From NCBI GenBank assembly GCA_024400295.1, contig JAKSNA010000017.1, positions 1 to 56,069 of the forward strand: 56,069 bases of DNA, given 5' to 3'. The translations under genes were made by a program, and so were the position numbers. Positions within the stretch are counted from its first letter, which is position 1, and the number at the start of each line of letters is the position of its first letter. Shown here in pieces: positions 20,220-30,545 of the stretch. The DNA is from Bacteroidales bacterium (GTDB lineage Bacteria > Bacteroidota > Bacteroidia > Bacteroidales > F082). The notes beneath the pieces were generated by a model, which saw only the letters and a program-made list of their open reading frames with translations, had not been told where the DNA came from and ran no database searches.

Positions 20220-21983
20220 CTAAGCGAATAATTTTTCAATCAGGCTTTCATATCTATTCATCACGACCTTCCTTTTCACCTTGAGTGTCGGGGTCAGGAT
20301 TCCGTTGGCGACGCTCCATTCATCGGCGACCAACTCGAATCGTTTCACCTTTTCAACTTCACCCAACGACTCGTTAAGTTTCTTCACCTCTTTATTGATT
20401 CGTTTTACAACTTCTTCATTATGAACCATTTCTTCAGGAGTGGTATATTTGACATTGTGACGTCTGCACCATTCTTTGATGAAAGAGAAATCGGGATGTA
20501 TGATTGCCGCTGCGAATTTCTGGTTCTCCCCGAGGACAACAATTTGTTCAACAAATCCCGATGTCAGGAATCTGCCTTCAACGACTTCAGGATTGACATA
20601 TTTCCCGAGTGATGTCTTGAAAAGGTTTTTCATTCGACCGGTGATCTGAAGCAGCCCATGCTCATTGAAACGTCCGAGGTCGCCTGTATGGAACCAGCCG
20701 TCATTGTCAATGACTTCGGCTGTCAGTTCAGGCTGTTTGTAATAGCCCATCATCACGTTGTGGCCACGGCAGATGATTTCATTTTCGGGGGTGATTTTCA
20801 CTTCGACGCCAAGCAGCGGCTGCCCGACATATCCGACCTCACGGCCATGCTTCTCTCTGTTGCTCACCGTGATGACCGGTGATGTCTCCGTCAGCCCGTA
20901 ACCTTCAATCAATGTTATGCCGACAGCGGAGAAGAACCCGCTCACCTTCTTTGATATTGCGGCGGCGCCAGAAACTATGATGTCGAAATTTTCGGCACCG
21001 ATCTTCCTAAGTATCTTCTTGTAAACCAATCTGTTGGCGATTTTAAGTTCTAAATCATACAATTTTGAGCGGCCTTCGATTTTATAATTTTCCGTAAGGC
21101 CCATCGACCAATAGAAAATTATCTTGTTCAGACCCTTCAGATTTCTTCCTGAATTGTAAATCTTAGAATATATTTTTTCGAGGATGCGCGGGACGGCACA
21201 CATCATCGTCGGGCGGATCTCGAGCATATTGTCAGCTATGGTGGCGAGGCTTTCCGCATAATATATTGACATCCCGAGGTATTGGTACATATAAATCAAA
21301 GCGCGTTCGTAGGCGTGGCAGGCCGGCAAGAAACTGAACGCTTTCTTTGACCATGGCATCGGAGTGTGGCAGAAGCCTTTGAACTGGCTCATTAGGTTTT
21401 TATGCGATAACATGACACCTTTCGGAATGCCAGTGGTCCCGGAAGTGTAAATTATTGTGGCACAATCATTTTCATCAACAGCGGCCTTCCTTTGCTCTAT
21501 CTCTTCGGCATGAGGATGTTCCTTGCCGAGTTCGATAAGATTTTCGAGGAAAGGATACTTCTCCCTGTTTATGAATGTGTAGATTTTCTTCAACGAAGGC
21601 GTCTCCTGCCAGATTGACTCGACTTTGTTCATCACGGCAAGGCCTTCGAGGATACATATCTCCGCCTCGCAATTATTGAGAATGATTTTATAGTCAGCCT
21701 CACTGATGGTTGGATATATAGGCACCATGACAGCACCTATCTGGGTAATAGCCATGTCGAGCATGTTCCATTCCGGGCGGTTATTACTGATGACTGCGAT
21801 CTTGTCTTGTGGCTTAACGCCAAGTTCGATAAACGCACCGCTCAGTATGTGCGACAGTTCTATATATTCGTCAATGCTGTATTCTCGCCATTTACCGTTT
21901 TGTTTGCCTGCAAGAGCAACTTTCTGGTCGGGAAAATGTTCCTTGTAATAGGGCAACAAATCAAAAACTCTCTTTACTTCCAT
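20220..21983 (-). CDS. Long-chain fatty acid-CoA ligase, copy 2
   Basis: 587 aa using ATG at 21983 (MEVKRVFDLLPYYKEHFP), which gives the same length and start as the paralog downstream (MEVRRVFDLL). Motifs IIYTSGTTGIPKGVMLSH, GYGLTETSP, TGDLG, GRMKNLFKTSLGKYVNP are intact. A TATTTTTG promoter box lies at 22023-22030, so this copy is first in the two-gene operon. Divergence is spread over the whole length, so the duplication is not recent. Confidence 0.9.
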   Translation of the reverse strand: MEVKRVFDLLPYYKEHFPDQKVALAGKQNGKWREYSIDEYIELSHILSGAFIELGVKPQDKIAVISNNRPEWNMLDMAITQIGAVMVPIYPTISEADYKIILNNCEAEICILEGLAVMNKVESIWQETPSLKKIYTFINREKYPFLENLIELGKEHPHAEEIEQRKAAVDENDCATIIYTSGTTGIPKGVMLSHKNLMSQFKGFCHTPMPWSKKAFSFLPACHAYERALIYMYQYLGMSIYYAESLATIADNMLEIRPTMMCAVPRILEKIYSKIYNSGRNLKGLNKIIFYWSMGLTENYKIEGRSKLYDLELKIANRLVYKKILRKIGAENFDIIVSGAAAISKKVSGFFSAVGITLIEGYGLTETSPVITVSNREKHGREVGYVGQPLLGVEVKITPENEIICRGHNVMMGYYKQPELTAEVIDNDGWFHTGDLGRFNEHGLLQITGRMKNLFKTSLGKYVNPEVVEGRFLTSGFVEQIVVLGENQKFAAAIIHPDFSFIKEWCRRHNVKYTTPEEMVHNEEVVKRINKEVKKLNESLGEVEKVKRFELVADEWSVANGILTPTLKVKRKVVMNRYESLIEKLFA

Positions 21984-22022
21984 AAGTTTATGTTTTAAGA
22001 GTACCGTCAAACTTCAAATCTG

Positions 22023-22030
22023 CAAAAATA
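22023..22030 (-). promoter_or_regulatory. -7 box of the acyl-CoA ligase operon
   Basis: Minus-strand TATTTTTG 39 bp upstream of the start at 21983. Confidence 0.6.
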
Positions 22031-22061
22031 AGCATTTCCTCTTTATCGTCAAAGAAAAAAA

Positions 22062-22095
22062 CAAAAAAAAAGGGAATATGTTATCATATTCCCTT
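22062..22095 (-). terminator. Intrinsic terminator of hppA
   Basis: AAGGGAATATG (22070-22080) / CATATTCCCTT (22085-22095), 4-nt loop, then a run of T on the minus strand. It lies between hppA and the ligase operon promoter. Confidence 0.9.
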
Positions 22096-22132
22096 GATTA
22101 TTTATAATTACTTAATAATTAAGCAGTTATAC

Positions 22133-24313
22133 TTATATGATATGGAATGCCACTGTAAGACCTGCCATCACGATTGAGACCATGCTCATAAGTTTGATGA
22201 GGATGTTCAATGACGGGCCTGATGTGTCTTTGAACGGGTCACCGACAGTGTCGCCGACGACTGTAGCCTTGTGATTGTCAGAGCCTTTGCCGCCGAAGTT
22301 GCCTTCTTCAACATATTTCTTTGCGTTGTCCCATGCGCCGCCTGCGTTAGCCATGAAGACAGCGAGGACGAAGCCGCACGAAAGACCGCCGATGAGGAGT
22401 CCGAGTACGCCTGGGACGCCGAGGATGAGGCCTGTTGCGATCGGGACGACGATTGCGAGGATTGAAGGGACGAGCATTTCGCGCTGTGCGCCTTTTGTTG
22501 AGATTTCAACGCAACGTTCGTAGTCGGGTTCCGCCTTGCCTTCGAGGATTCCCTTGATTGTGCTGAACTGACGGCGCACTTCCTCGACCATCTTCTGTGC
22601 CGCGCGACCGACAGCGTTCATCGTCATTCCGCAGAACACGAACGCCATCATCGCGCCGATGAATACGCCGACGAGAACGATTGGGTTCATCAGGTTGACA
22701 TTGTAAGCCTCCATGAAGTCAACGAGTGTGGCCTTTGCAGCTTCGACGCCGTTAGGGAGATCCTGACCGACACGAATCAAAGCTATCTTGATTTCCTCGA
22801 CGTAAGAGGCGAGGAGTGCGAGAGCTGTGAGGGCCGCCGAGCCGATGGCGAAGCCTTTACCTGTAGCTGCCGTTGTGTTGCCGAGAGCATCAAGGGCGTC
22901 GGTGCGTTTGCGGACTTCAGGGTCGAGGCCGCTCATCTCAGCGTTGCCGCCCGCGTTGTCGGCGATAGGGCCGTAAGCGTCTGTAGCGAGTGTGATGCCG
23001 AGTGTCGAGAGCATACCGACAGCGGCGATGCCGATGCCATAGAGACCCATTGAAAGGTTTGCTGCATTGAACTCAACATTGAAGCCGTTCGCACAGAGGT
23101 AAGCGAGAACGATTGCCACGCCGACTGTCACAACCGGAATTGCTGTTGAAAGCATTCCGAGACCGAGGCCGGAGATGATGACTGTCGCTGGGCCTGTCTT
23201 TGAGCTTTCAGCAACTTTCTGAGTTGGCTTGTAAGTCTGTGATGTGTAGTATTCCGTTGATTTTCCGATGATCACGCCAGCGAGAAGACCGACGACGACC
23301 GAGAATGAAATACCGACCCAGTTTTCTATTCCGAGTGCCCAGAAGATCACGAATGTGGCGATTGCGATAAGCACTGAACTCGTGTTTGTGCCACGGCTCA
23401 AAGCTCCGAGAAGCTGTTTCATGCCTGCACCTTCCTTTGTCCTGACTAAGAAGATACCGATGAGTGACAGCAACACGCCGACTGCTGCAATGAGCATCGG
23501 GGCGAACACGGCCTTGAGCTGCATGCCTTCGACCGCAGATGTGGCAAAAGCTGATGCACCGAGAGCCGCTGTAGCGAGGATTGAACCCGCGTACGACTCA
23601 TAAAGGTCAGCACCCATGCCAGCCACGTCACCCACGTTGTCACCGACATTGTCAGCGATTGTCGCAGGGTTGCGCGGGTCGTCTTCAGGGATGTTGTACT
23701 CTGTCTTACCGACGAGGTCGGCACCGACGTCAGCGGCTTTTGTGTAGATACCGCCACCGACACGTGCGAACAGAGCCTGTGTTGAAGCACCCATGCCGAA
23801 TGTCAACATTGTCGTTGTTATAATAATAAGGTGATTTTCTGCCGGAATGAAATGGTCAAGAACCAGGAACCACAAGCTGATGTCAAGCAATGCGAGGCCG
23901 ACAACGGTTAGACCCATGACAGCACCTGAACGGAATGCGACCTGAAGACCGTCATTCAACGACTTACGGGCTGCGTTGGCTGTACGTGCTGAAGCGTAGG
24001 TAGCTGTCTTCATTCCGAAGAAACCAGCCAAACCTGAGAAGAAACCGCCGGTTAGGAATGCAAACCACACCCAGCCGTTCTGGAGGCCGAATATCGACAT
24101 CACGCCGAATATGGCGGCTAAGATGACAAACACGATGATCACCACCTTGTACTGTTGTTTCAAATAAGCCATTGCACCTTTCCTTACGTACAATGCGATC
24201 TTTTTCATCAGGTCTGTTCCCTCATCTGCTTTCAGCATCCTCTTGTAAAAGAAAAATGCAAAGCCCAGGGCCAATACAGAAGCCGCAAGAACCAAATAGA
24301 TTACACTTTCCAT
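22133..24313 (-). CDS. hppA: Membrane-bound ion-pumping pyrophosphatase
   Basis: 726 aa, about 16 membrane helices. The substrate-binding loop [21 protein letters not shown], the downstream DNVGDNVGD and the second acidic cluster [16 protein letters not shown] are intact. [10 protein letters not shown] has Ala rather than Lys at the K+-determining position, so the enzyme is of the K+-dependent class, many of which pump Na+. It hydrolyses cytoplasmic PPi to build an ion gradient, useful in an anaerobe. The terminal [21 protein letters not shown] is complete. Confidence 0.95.
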   Translation of the reverse strand: MESVIYLVLAASVLALGFAFFFYKRMLKADEGTDLMKKIALYVRKGAMAYLKQQYKVVIIVFVILAAIFGVMSIFGLQNGWVWFAFLTGGFFSGLAGFFGMKTATYASARTANAARKSLNDGLQVAFRSGAVMGLTVVGLALLDISLWFLVLDHFIPAENHLIIITTTMLTFGMGASTQALFARVGGGIYTKAADVGADLVGKTEYNIPEDDPRNPATIADNVGDNVGDVAGMGADLYESYAGSILATAALGASAFATSAVEGMQLKAVFAPMLIAAVGVLLSLIGIFLVRTKEGAGMKQLLGALSRGTNTSSVLIAIATFVIFWALGIENWVGISFSVVVGLLAGVIIGKSTEYYTSQTYKPTQKVAESSKTGPATVIISGLGLGMLSTAIPVVTVGVAIVLAYLCANGFNVEFNAANLSMGLYGIGIAAVGMLSTLGITLATDAYGPIADNAGGNAEMSGLDPEVRKRTDALDALGNTTAATGKGFAIGSAALTALALLASYVEEIKIALIRVGQDLPNGVEAAKATLVDFMEAYNVNLMNPIVLVGVFIGAMMAFVFCGMTMNAVGRAAQKMVEEVRRQFSTIKGILEGKAEPDYERCVEISTKGAQREMLVPSILAIVVPIATGLILGVPGVLGLLIGGLSCGFVLAVFMANAGGAWDNAKKYVEEGNFGGKGSDNHKATVVGDTVGDPFKDTSGPSLNILIKLMSMVSIVMAGLTVAFHII

Positions 24314-24481
24314 AAAATTAAAAATTGAGTTATTAATACTTTAGATTTGTTTAACAATTTTCACATTTGATTTAGGGTGCAAATTTCCGAAAAAAAACTT
24401 TTCCATCAACCAAAAAAATCAATTTTTATCAAAATTTATTTCACGCGGTTCCCGTATCATTTTTTTATCTATTTTTGTAGA

Positions 24482-25045
24482 ATGAATAAGATTGGGCTTG
24501 ACGTAATCGGATTGACATTTTCGCACTCGCAAAGTGGTGCGTACGCGCTTGTTTTAGGCGACAAAAACACTGGCTTAAAACTCCCCATAATCATTGGAAG
24601 CATTGAAGCTCAATCTATTGCGATGGCTTTGGAAAATCAGCGCAGCAGAAGACCACTGACACATGATCTGTTCAAGGCTTTTGCTGAAAATTACGGAATA
24701 AAGGTGAAAGAAGTGGTGGTAAACAGTTTCAAGGAGGGAATATTCACGTCTCAGCTTGTATGCGACAAAGACGGTGACATCTCTGTTTTTGACGCAAGGA
24801 CGTCCGATTCCATCGCCTTGGCCGTGAGGTTCGGCTGTCCGATTTTCACCACAGAAGAGGTCATGAACGAGGCGGGGCTTATGATGGATGACCTTGTCGA
24901 AGGCGACGTCGATGACGACACAAACGACAACACAGAGCACAGCGTCGAAGAGTTGAAAGAGATGATGGCCAAGGCCGTCGAGGAAGAGGACTACGAACTC
25001 GCGTCCATGCTCAGGGATGAAATAAAGATGAAAGAGAATCAGTAA
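24482..25045 (+). CDS. Bifunctional nuclease (DUF151) with UVR motif
   Basis: 188 aa. The ATG at 24482 is chosen because MNKIGLDVIGLTFSHSQSGAYALVL matches the family start; a longer frame from 24377 is non-conserved. The BFN/DUF151 domain covers about residues 1-135 (LPIIIGSIEAQSIAMAL, TSDSIALAVRFGCPIF). An acidic linker and a C-terminal UVR-like helix hairpin (LKEMMAKAVEEEDYELASMLRDEIK) follow. A TATTTTTG at 24470 is so close that the message would be nearly leaderless, or the promoter lies further up. Function in the cell is not established. Confidence 0.85.
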   Translation: MNKIGLDVIGLTFSHSQSGAYALVLGDKNTGLKLPIIIGSIEAQSIAMALENQRSRRPLTHDLFKAFAENYGIKVKEVVVNSFKEGIFTSQLVCDKDGDISVFDARTSDSIALAVRFGCPIFTTEEVMNEAGLMMDDLVEGDVDDDTNDNTEHSVEELKEMMAKAVEEEDYELASMLRDEIKMKENQ

Positions 25046-25078
25046 ACGTATATTATAAAAGGTAAAAGATTTTTCAAA

Positions 25079-26347
25079 ATGAAAGGTATCAAATTCCGTT
25101 TAATCACGATGAACTTCCTCATCTTCGCTGCATGGGGGGCTTATCTGTGTTCACTTGGTGTTTATCTCGGACGTGTCGGCATGGGCTCGCAAATCGGCTC
25201 GTTCTACGCGATTCAGGGTATCGTCTCACTTTTCATGCCGGCGTTGATGGGCATCGTCGCCGACCGTTGGATTCCGGCGCAGAAGCTGCTGGGCATCTGC
25301 CATCTGTTCTCGGCCGTTTTCATCGGCATGGCCGGTTTCATGGGCATGACCCACGACAACATCACCTTTGGTCAGATATTCCCATGGTACGCCCTCAGCG
25401 TCGCCTTCTTCATGCCGACGATAGCATTGGGTAACTCCGTGTCTTACAACGCATTGGCAAAAGCCGGGCTTGACTCGGTGAAGGCATACCCGCCAATCAG
25501 GGTTTTCGGGACCATCGGTTTCATCGTCTCGATGTGGATCGTGAACTTCACGGGCTTCAAGGACAGTTATATGCAGCTGTTCGTCTCCGCCACATGGAGT
25601 CTCATCCTCGGTTTCTACGCGTTTACGCTGCCGGAATGTCCGACAAACAAAGCCGGCGGCAAGTCGTTCGTCGATGCGATGGGGCTGCGTGCATTCACCC
25701 TGTTCAAAGACTCCAAGATGTGCGTGTTCTTCATCTTCTCATTCCTTCTCGGGATGTGTCTGCAGGTGACAAACGGGTTCTGCACCCCATTCCTCGATGC
25801 TTTCGGCAGCAGCGAACAGTTCGCCGACACCTTCGCCGTCAAAAACAACGTGTTCCTGTCATCCATCTCGCAAGTCTCTGAAACACTTTGCATTCTTTTA
25901 ATCCCGTTCTTCCTGCGCAAGTTCGGCATCAAGAAAGTGATGATCATCGCATTCGCGGCATGGTTCCTGCGTTTCGCGCTCCTCGGAGCCGGCAGCCCGA
26001 CAGGTTTCGGCCTCGTCCTGTTCATCCTCTCGATGATCGTTTACGGCGTGGCTTTCGACTTCTACAACATCAGCGGCTCGCTCTTCGTTGACCAAAACAC
26101 CGATGTCAGCATCCGCAACAGTGCGCAAGGCGTCTTCATGATGATGACCAACGGTCTGGGCGCGACGATAGGCTCGTTATGCGCAGGTGCTGTCGTGAAC
26201 AGATGCACCGACGGCATCCATGACTTCGACCAGCTGATGGCTGGCTGGAGCACGGCATGGTATATCTTCGCGGCCTTCGCGCTCGTCGTCGGCATATTGT
26301 TTGCAATAGTTTTCAAATACAGACACAATCCTGAGACAGCAAAATGA
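25079..26347 (+). CDS. Nucleoside permease of the major facilitator superfamily (NupG-like)
   Basis: 422 aa with about 12 membrane helices. The start [28 protein letters not shown] and [19 protein letters not shown] resemble NupG/XapB nucleoside:H+ symporters. The stop overlaps the thyA start (ATGA), so nucleoside uptake is translationally linked to dTMP synthesis. The gene before it (bifunctional nuclease) is 33 bp upstream in the same direction and may share the transcript. Confidence 0.85.
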   Translation: MKGIKFRLITMNFLIFAAWGAYLCSLGVYLGRVGMGSQIGSFYAIQGIVSLFMPALMGIVADRWIPAQKLLGICHLFSAVFIGMAGFMGMTHDNITFGQIFPWYALSVAFFMPTIALGNSVSYNALAKAGLDSVKAYPPIRVFGTIGFIVSMWIVNFTGFKDSYMQLFVSATWSLILGFYAFTLPECPTNKAGGKSFVDAMGLRAFTLFKDSKMCVFFIFSFLLGMCLQVTNGFCTPFLDAFGSSEQFADTFAVKNNVFLSSISQVSETLCILLIPFFLRKFGIKKVMIIAFAAWFLRFALLGAGSPTGFGLVLFILSMIVYGVAFDFYNISGSLFVDQNTDVSIRNSAQGVFMMMTNGLGATIGSLCAGAVVNRCTDGIHDFDQLMAGWSTAWYIFAAFALVVGILFAIVFKYRHNPETAK

Positions 26348-27171
26348 GACAATATTTAGACTTGCTTCAAACGATATTGGACAAAGGCGTTCAGAAGGGT
26401 GACCGCACCGGGACCGGCACGAAGAGCATCTTCGGCTATCAGATGCGCTTCGACCTTTCTGAAGGCTTCCCGCTCGTCACGACGAAGAAAGTCCATTTGA
26501 AATCAATTATTTACGAACTTCTCTGGCTGATAAGCGGTGACACAAACATCAAATATCTGCACGACCACAAGGTGAGTATCTGGGACGAATGGGCTGATGC
26601 CAACGGCGACCTCGGACCGGTCTATGGCGCACAGTGGCGCAACTGGAACAACGAAGGCATCGACCAGATTCAGGATGTCATCGACAGCATCAAATGCAAC
26701 CCAAACAGTCGGCGTCACATCGTGACGGCCTGGAATCCGAGCGTCCTGCCCGATGAACACGAGAAAGACTTCTCGAAGAACGTCGCCGCCGGAAAAGCGG
26801 CTCTTCCGCCATGCCACGCCTTCTTCCAGTTCTACGTCGCCGACGGGAAACTCTCGTGCCAGCTCTACCAACGCTCAGCCGACGTTTTCTTAGGCGTGCC
26901 GTTCAATATCGCGTCATACTCATTGTTAACGATGATGATGGCGCAGGTGTGCGGCCTCAAACCAGGCGACTTTGTCCACACTTTCGGCGATGTCCACATC
27001 TACAACAACCACATAGATCAGGTCAGACTTCAGCTCACACGTGAGCCGAGACCGCTGCCCACGATGAAGCTCAACCCTGAAGTGAAAAGCCTGTTCGATT
27101 TCAAATACGAGGATTTTACTCTGGAGAACTATAACCCATACGATGCCATCAAAGCGGAGGTGTCTGTTTGA
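26344..27171 (+). CDS. thyA: Thymidylate synthase
   Basis: 275 aa. It converts dUMP to dTMP with methylene-tetrahydrofolate. Visible: [18 protein letters not shown], the catalytic Cys157 in [30 protein letters not shown] and [10 protein letters not shown] short insertion (about residues 137-153) precedes the catalytic loop compared with the 264-aa E. coli enzyme; such an insertion is common in Bacteroidetes. It overlaps the permease gene by 4 bp and is followed 71 bp later by folA, which regenerates the folate product. Confidence 0.97.
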   Translation: MRQYLDLLQTILDKGVQKGDRTGTGTKSIFGYQMRFDLSEGFPLVTTKKVHLKSIIYELLWLISGDTNIKYLHDHKVSIWDEWADANGDLGPVYGAQWRNWNNEGIDQIQDVIDSIKCNPNSRRHIVTAWNPSVLPDEHEKDFSKNVAAGKAALPPCHAFFQFYVADGKLSCQLYQRSADVFLGVPFNIASYSLLTMMMAQVCGLKPGDFVHTFGDVHIYNNHIDQVRLQLTREPRPLPTMKLNPEVKSLFDFKYEDFTLENYNPYDAIKAEVSV

Positions 27172-27242
27172 TTATATTTCAAACCACGTTCGAAATGATT
27201 AAACGCCTAAAACTACTTAACACCTAAAACTGCTGACGACTA

Positions 27243-27740
27243 ATGAAGCCAACAATATCGATAATAGCAGCCGTGGCGAAAAACCGCGCCATCGGCAAGG
27301 GAGGCGACCTCATCTGGCACCTCTCGAACGACCTTAAACATTTCAAGGAGATAACCACGGGTGGCTGCGTCCTGATGGGATATAACACCTACGCCTCACT
27401 GCCAGGCAGAAAAGCCCTGCCCAAACGACGCAACATCATCATTTCCAGTCATCTGAAAAACATCCCGGAAGGCTTCGAAGTCGCAAATTCAATTCTGGAT
27501 GCCATGAAATTAGTGTTCAACGAAGAGAACGTTTTCGTTATCGGCGGAGGCATGATTTACGAGCAGTTCCTGCCGATGGCCGACAAGTTGTATCTCACGA
27601 GGATCGACAAGGCATTCGAGGCCGACACATTTTTCCCTATCGTGAACTTCGACGAGTGGGAGCTGACCGAGTTACAGGTCATCGACAACGACCCGCAAAT
27701 AGATTGCGAATACAGGTTTGAGACTTGGGAGAGGAAGTAA
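27243..27740 (+). CDS. folA: Dihydrofolate reductase
   Basis: 165 aa. ISIIAAVAKNRAIGKGGDLIWHLSNDLKHFKEIT carries the substrate-binding acid and the W of the Met20-type loop; GGCVLMGYNTYASLP and VFVIGGGMIYEQFL bind NADPH. It reduces dihydrofolate made by ThyA. Same strand as thyA with a 71-bp gap, so probably one operon with the permease. Confidence 0.95.
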   Translation: MKPTISIIAAVAKNRAIGKGGDLIWHLSNDLKHFKEITTGGCVLMGYNTYASLPGRKALPKRRNIIISSHLKNIPEGFEVANSILDAMKLVFNEENVFVIGGGMIYEQFLPMADKLYLTRIDKAFEADTFFPIVNFDEWELTELQVIDNDPQIDCEYRFETWERK

Positions 27741-27761
27741 CGAAGGCAGATATTCAACAAA

Positions 27762-27797
27762 AAATCCTCGCCACGATGTGACGAGGATTTTTTTTTT
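27762..27797. terminator. Bidirectional terminator between folA and the C10 peptidase gene
   Basis: AAATCCTCG (27762-27770) / CGAGGATTT (27782-27790) with T-run on the plus strand and A-run on the other side, serving both convergent transcripts. Confidence 0.9.
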
Positions 27798-27814
27798 TGT
27801 TGCGTCCCGCTGAA

Positions 27815-30382
27815 TTAGCGGATGACTGAGATTTTCTTCACCATCTCGGTGCCGTCGGCCACAACGCGGACAACGTACATTCCGGCTTCAAAGTCGCTCA
27901 TGTTGATCACAAGCTCATCAGAATCGACATCTTCAGAGTATATCCTCTGGCCGACTAAGCTGTAAATCGAGACATTGCTGATGTTCCCGGCCTTCACTGT
28001 CAGGACATCCTTGGCAGGATTCGGATACACGTTGATTGTTGTCGTGGCGTTTTCTTCAACACCTTCCTGTGAATAATGGTATCTGACAAAGAACTCATTG
28101 CCATACTTCGCCTTTGCAGGTGCCGCCTTGCAGTCGATGTCCTGATAGTAGGCGATGACCTTGTAACTGTAGTATGTTCCAAGTTCGAGTGATGAGTTCT
28201 CTTTGTATTCAACCTTGCTCGGACCAAGGATCTTGATCTGTTGGTATTCAGCATCATCACCATCTCTTCTCATGATATAGTATCCGCTCAGGCTCTGTGT
28301 CGTCTCGACTGGTTTTGTCCATGTTATGACTGGCTTGAGGTTATCTTGTGCATAATACCAAAGTTCTGTCGCAGGGTTGCATCCTTCGCCGGCTGATGCG
28401 CAAGCATCGTATGTGCTTGCACTCTCCCCGTCAGTGCCGAAATTGCAGACATGGTAGCAATAGCCGCCTGTTGCCGGCGTCACATCGACGAACTCATTGC
28501 CTGATTTCACGAGAGCATAGAGTTCCTCGTTACGATAGACGTTGAAACCGTACTGTGCCGCCTCGCCGCTCCATGTGACCACGATGTCATCGCCAACCAT
28601 CTCGGCATTGATGTTTGAAGGAACTGGCGCGGAAGGAGTGCCGCCGCCGTTGTTCTTGGTCTTGAAAATCACACCTTCTGCAAGACCAGCCATTGTGCCT
28701 GAATACTCATAAAGGACATCGCCGTCTTCATTCTTAATCTTGACCGACATGTTGCCATCTGTTGAAGTGCCTTTTTTCCAAACGAAATACACATCATGTC
28801 CGAAAGGAACCTCAACGTTCATTGTTGCAGGTGTGCTGTTCGTCGTGGTGACTTTGTTGAACATATTGTTTGCAGCATCGAAGCATTTAATTGAGCCGCC
28901 GCACCAGCCCTGCATTGAAGATGCGGTAAGGATGAACTTCCATGTTTTTGTAGGACCGAACTGTTCTGAAGCTTCAGCATAGTTGCCGCGGACACCGTCT
29001 TTCATTGCATATATGTCATAAGTGAAAGTGCTGTAGCAAGGGACGTTCTCGTCTATATATGTGACGTTCTCACCAACAGTCTGGCCGGGAAGTTCTGCGA
29101 TGACGACACCATTTCTCTCAATGACGATGGCGTCGATAGAGGAGATGGCTACATCAGACATGTTCTTGTTGGGGTTTTTCCATGACAACGTGGCGGAAAG
29201 TGCCGTCTCACTGCCTCTCTCGACGGTGAAGTTTGTCGGAGCCTGAACGGTGTTCTCATAGACATTGGAAGGCACGAAATTAAAGATTGCCGCCGCAGAG
29301 ACAGAGAACTCTATGGCATCGACGAGGAACCATCCGTCGCCAGAACCGCTCCAACCGAAGTTGAAGTGCATGAGGTCGTTTTCATCATAGCCGTCACATA
29401 CGAAAGCATGACCGCCGTCGCCGTTTATGCTTTGACCGCCGTAATAGACCGGGCGCCCGAGGTCCAGATCTGTCCTCAACATCTGATTCCATGTATCGAC
29501 AGGATAGTTTGCTCTTGACCTGCGGACGCAATAGTCATAATCGAAATAGTTCTTCATGCCGTCTGGAACGTCTTCGGAATAAGCTCCGCTGCCTTTCTCG
29601 CCGTCATAGTCCATGTCAACAGCAACGCCGCAGTGATACATGAGCAATGCGACGGCTTCAATCTGTTCCTGCGTGGCGTTGTTTAATGTCGTAGGCATCT
29701 TATCCCACTCGTATGTCGCTGACGAGAAGTCAACTGACAAGTGATGATGATGTGTCTTTGTATAATATGAATGCGAGCCTTCACCGTGAAGCGGAGCATT
29801 CCAGAACTTCATAATCTGGCTCATTGCCGTCGCGACGCAGCCGGCGTAAGCTCTTCCGCTCGGACCATAGGCGTCGGCCGGCGCATACAAGTTATACGGG
29901 CTGTCCTGATTCCATCTTGTCTCACAGATAGGGCCAACCTTTTCTGCTCTTCTGTCGCTGAGTCTGCCTGTCTTCTCAAGCATCGCCCATTCTTTTTCTA
30001 TCTCCGGTAATGCCGCAACCTGCTCTCTGATGGCGTAGCTGATGCTTTCCTTATAGGTTTCAAGCATGTACATCGCACCGTTATACTTGTTGCTTGTGCT
30101 GAATGCGCTTTCCTCCGAATAAGCGAGAATCGGATGCACGTTGTCTGTCGCAGAAACAATCACGAATGCATTGTCACCAACGTTAAAAACGTAGAAACAA
30201 GCTTCGCCGTTATCTGAAGTGACTGTGGTAACAAGCTGTAAATCAGCGTTGTTTGTGTTTTCAAAATTTGCAAGGACAAATTTCTGTCCCAGTGACATGG
30301 CCGTCTCCATGCTTACCGGATTTGCGAACATCGTCCCGAATCCGAGCATGACGGCAACAACTGATAATAAGAATTTTTTCAT
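27815..30382 (-). CDS. C10 (streptopain-like) cysteine peptidase, T9SS cargo, copy 1
   Basis: 855 aa. Signal peptide 1-20, propeptide with the SpeB-like inhibitory fold (about 21-145), then a C10 domain with nucleophile Cys182 (YAGCVATAMSQ), His325 (GHAFVCDGYDEN) and the Asn/Trp block HFNFGWSGSGDGWF. Fibronectin-III-like and beta-sandwich domains occupy about 385-770 and a type A T9SS sorting domain closes the chain (INVYPNPAKDVLTV ... GMYVVRVV). Secreted as a zymogen and probably attached or released at the surface. It has its own TAAATTTG promoter box at 30443-30450. Confidence 0.9.
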   Translation of the reverse strand: MKKFLLSVVAVMLGFGTMFANPVSMETAMSLGQKFVLANFENTNNADLQLVTTVTSDNGEACFYVFNVGDNAFVIVSATDNVHPILAYSEESAFSTSNKYNGAMYMLETYKESISYAIREQVAALPEIEKEWAMLEKTGRLSDRRAEKVGPICETRWNQDSPYNLYAPADAYGPSGRAYAGCVATAMSQIMKFWNAPLHGEGSHSYYTKTHHHHLSVDFSSATYEWDKMPTTLNNATQEQIEAVALLMYHCGVAVDMDYDGEKGSGAYSEDVPDGMKNYFDYDYCVRRSRANYPVDTWNQMLRTDLDLGRPVYYGGQSINGDGGHAFVCDGYDENDLMHFNFGWSGSGDGWFLVDAIEFSVSAAAIFNFVPSNVYENTVQAPTNFTVERGSETALSATLSWKNPNKNMSDVAISSIDAIVIERNGVVIAELPGQTVGENVTYIDENVPCYSTFTYDIYAMKDGVRGNYAEASEQFGPTKTWKFILTASSMQGWCGGSIKCFDAANNMFNKVTTTNSTPATMNVEVPFGHDVYFVWKKGTSTDGNMSVKIKNEDGDVLYEYSGTMAGLAEGVIFKTKNNGGGTPSAPVPSNINAEMVGDDIVVTWSGEAAQYGFNVYRNEELYALVKSGNEFVDVTPATGGYCYHVCNFGTDGESASTYDACASAGEGCNPATELWYYAQDNLKPVITWTKPVETTQSLSGYYIMRRDGDDAEYQQIKILGPSKVEYKENSSLELGTYYSYKVIAYYQDIDCKAAPAKAKYGNEFFVRYHYSQEGVEENATTTINVYPNPAKDVLTVKAGNISNVSIYSLVGQRIYSEDVDSDELVINMSDFEAGMYVVRVVADGTEMVKKISVIR

Positions 30383-30442
30383 CTTTTGTTGTAATTTGGT
30401 TTATTATTACTTTGATAAATTTCTCAAAAAAAATAAAACGTG

Positions 30443-30450
30443 CAAATTTA
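30443..30450 (-). promoter_or_regulatory. -7 box of C10 peptidase copy 1
   Basis: Minus-strand TAAATTTG, 61 bp upstream of the start at 30382. Confidence 0.6.
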
Positions 30451-30495
30451 TAAAAAAAATATGTAACTTCATCTATTTAATTCACATTTTTATCA

Positions 30496-30526
30496 ATAAA
30501 AAAGGACGGCGTGAGAACCGTCCTTT
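30496..30526 (-). terminator. Terminator after the C10 peptidase pair
   Basis: AAAGGACGG (30501-30509) / CCGTCCTTT (30518-30526) with a T-run on the minus strand, just beyond the stop at 30546. Confidence 0.85.
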
Positions 30527-30545
30527 CGTATTTTGGAAAATGATG

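Noticed and set aside
24377..24481. N-terminal extension of the bifunctional nuclease
   Set aside because: The extra 35 residues are not conserved-looking and cover the promoter box; the family start fits ATG at 24482.
25079..27740. Phage-like thymidylate metabolism cassette
   Set aside because: The permease, thyA and folA have normal chromosomal composition, full length and operon spacing; no phage genes are adjacent.
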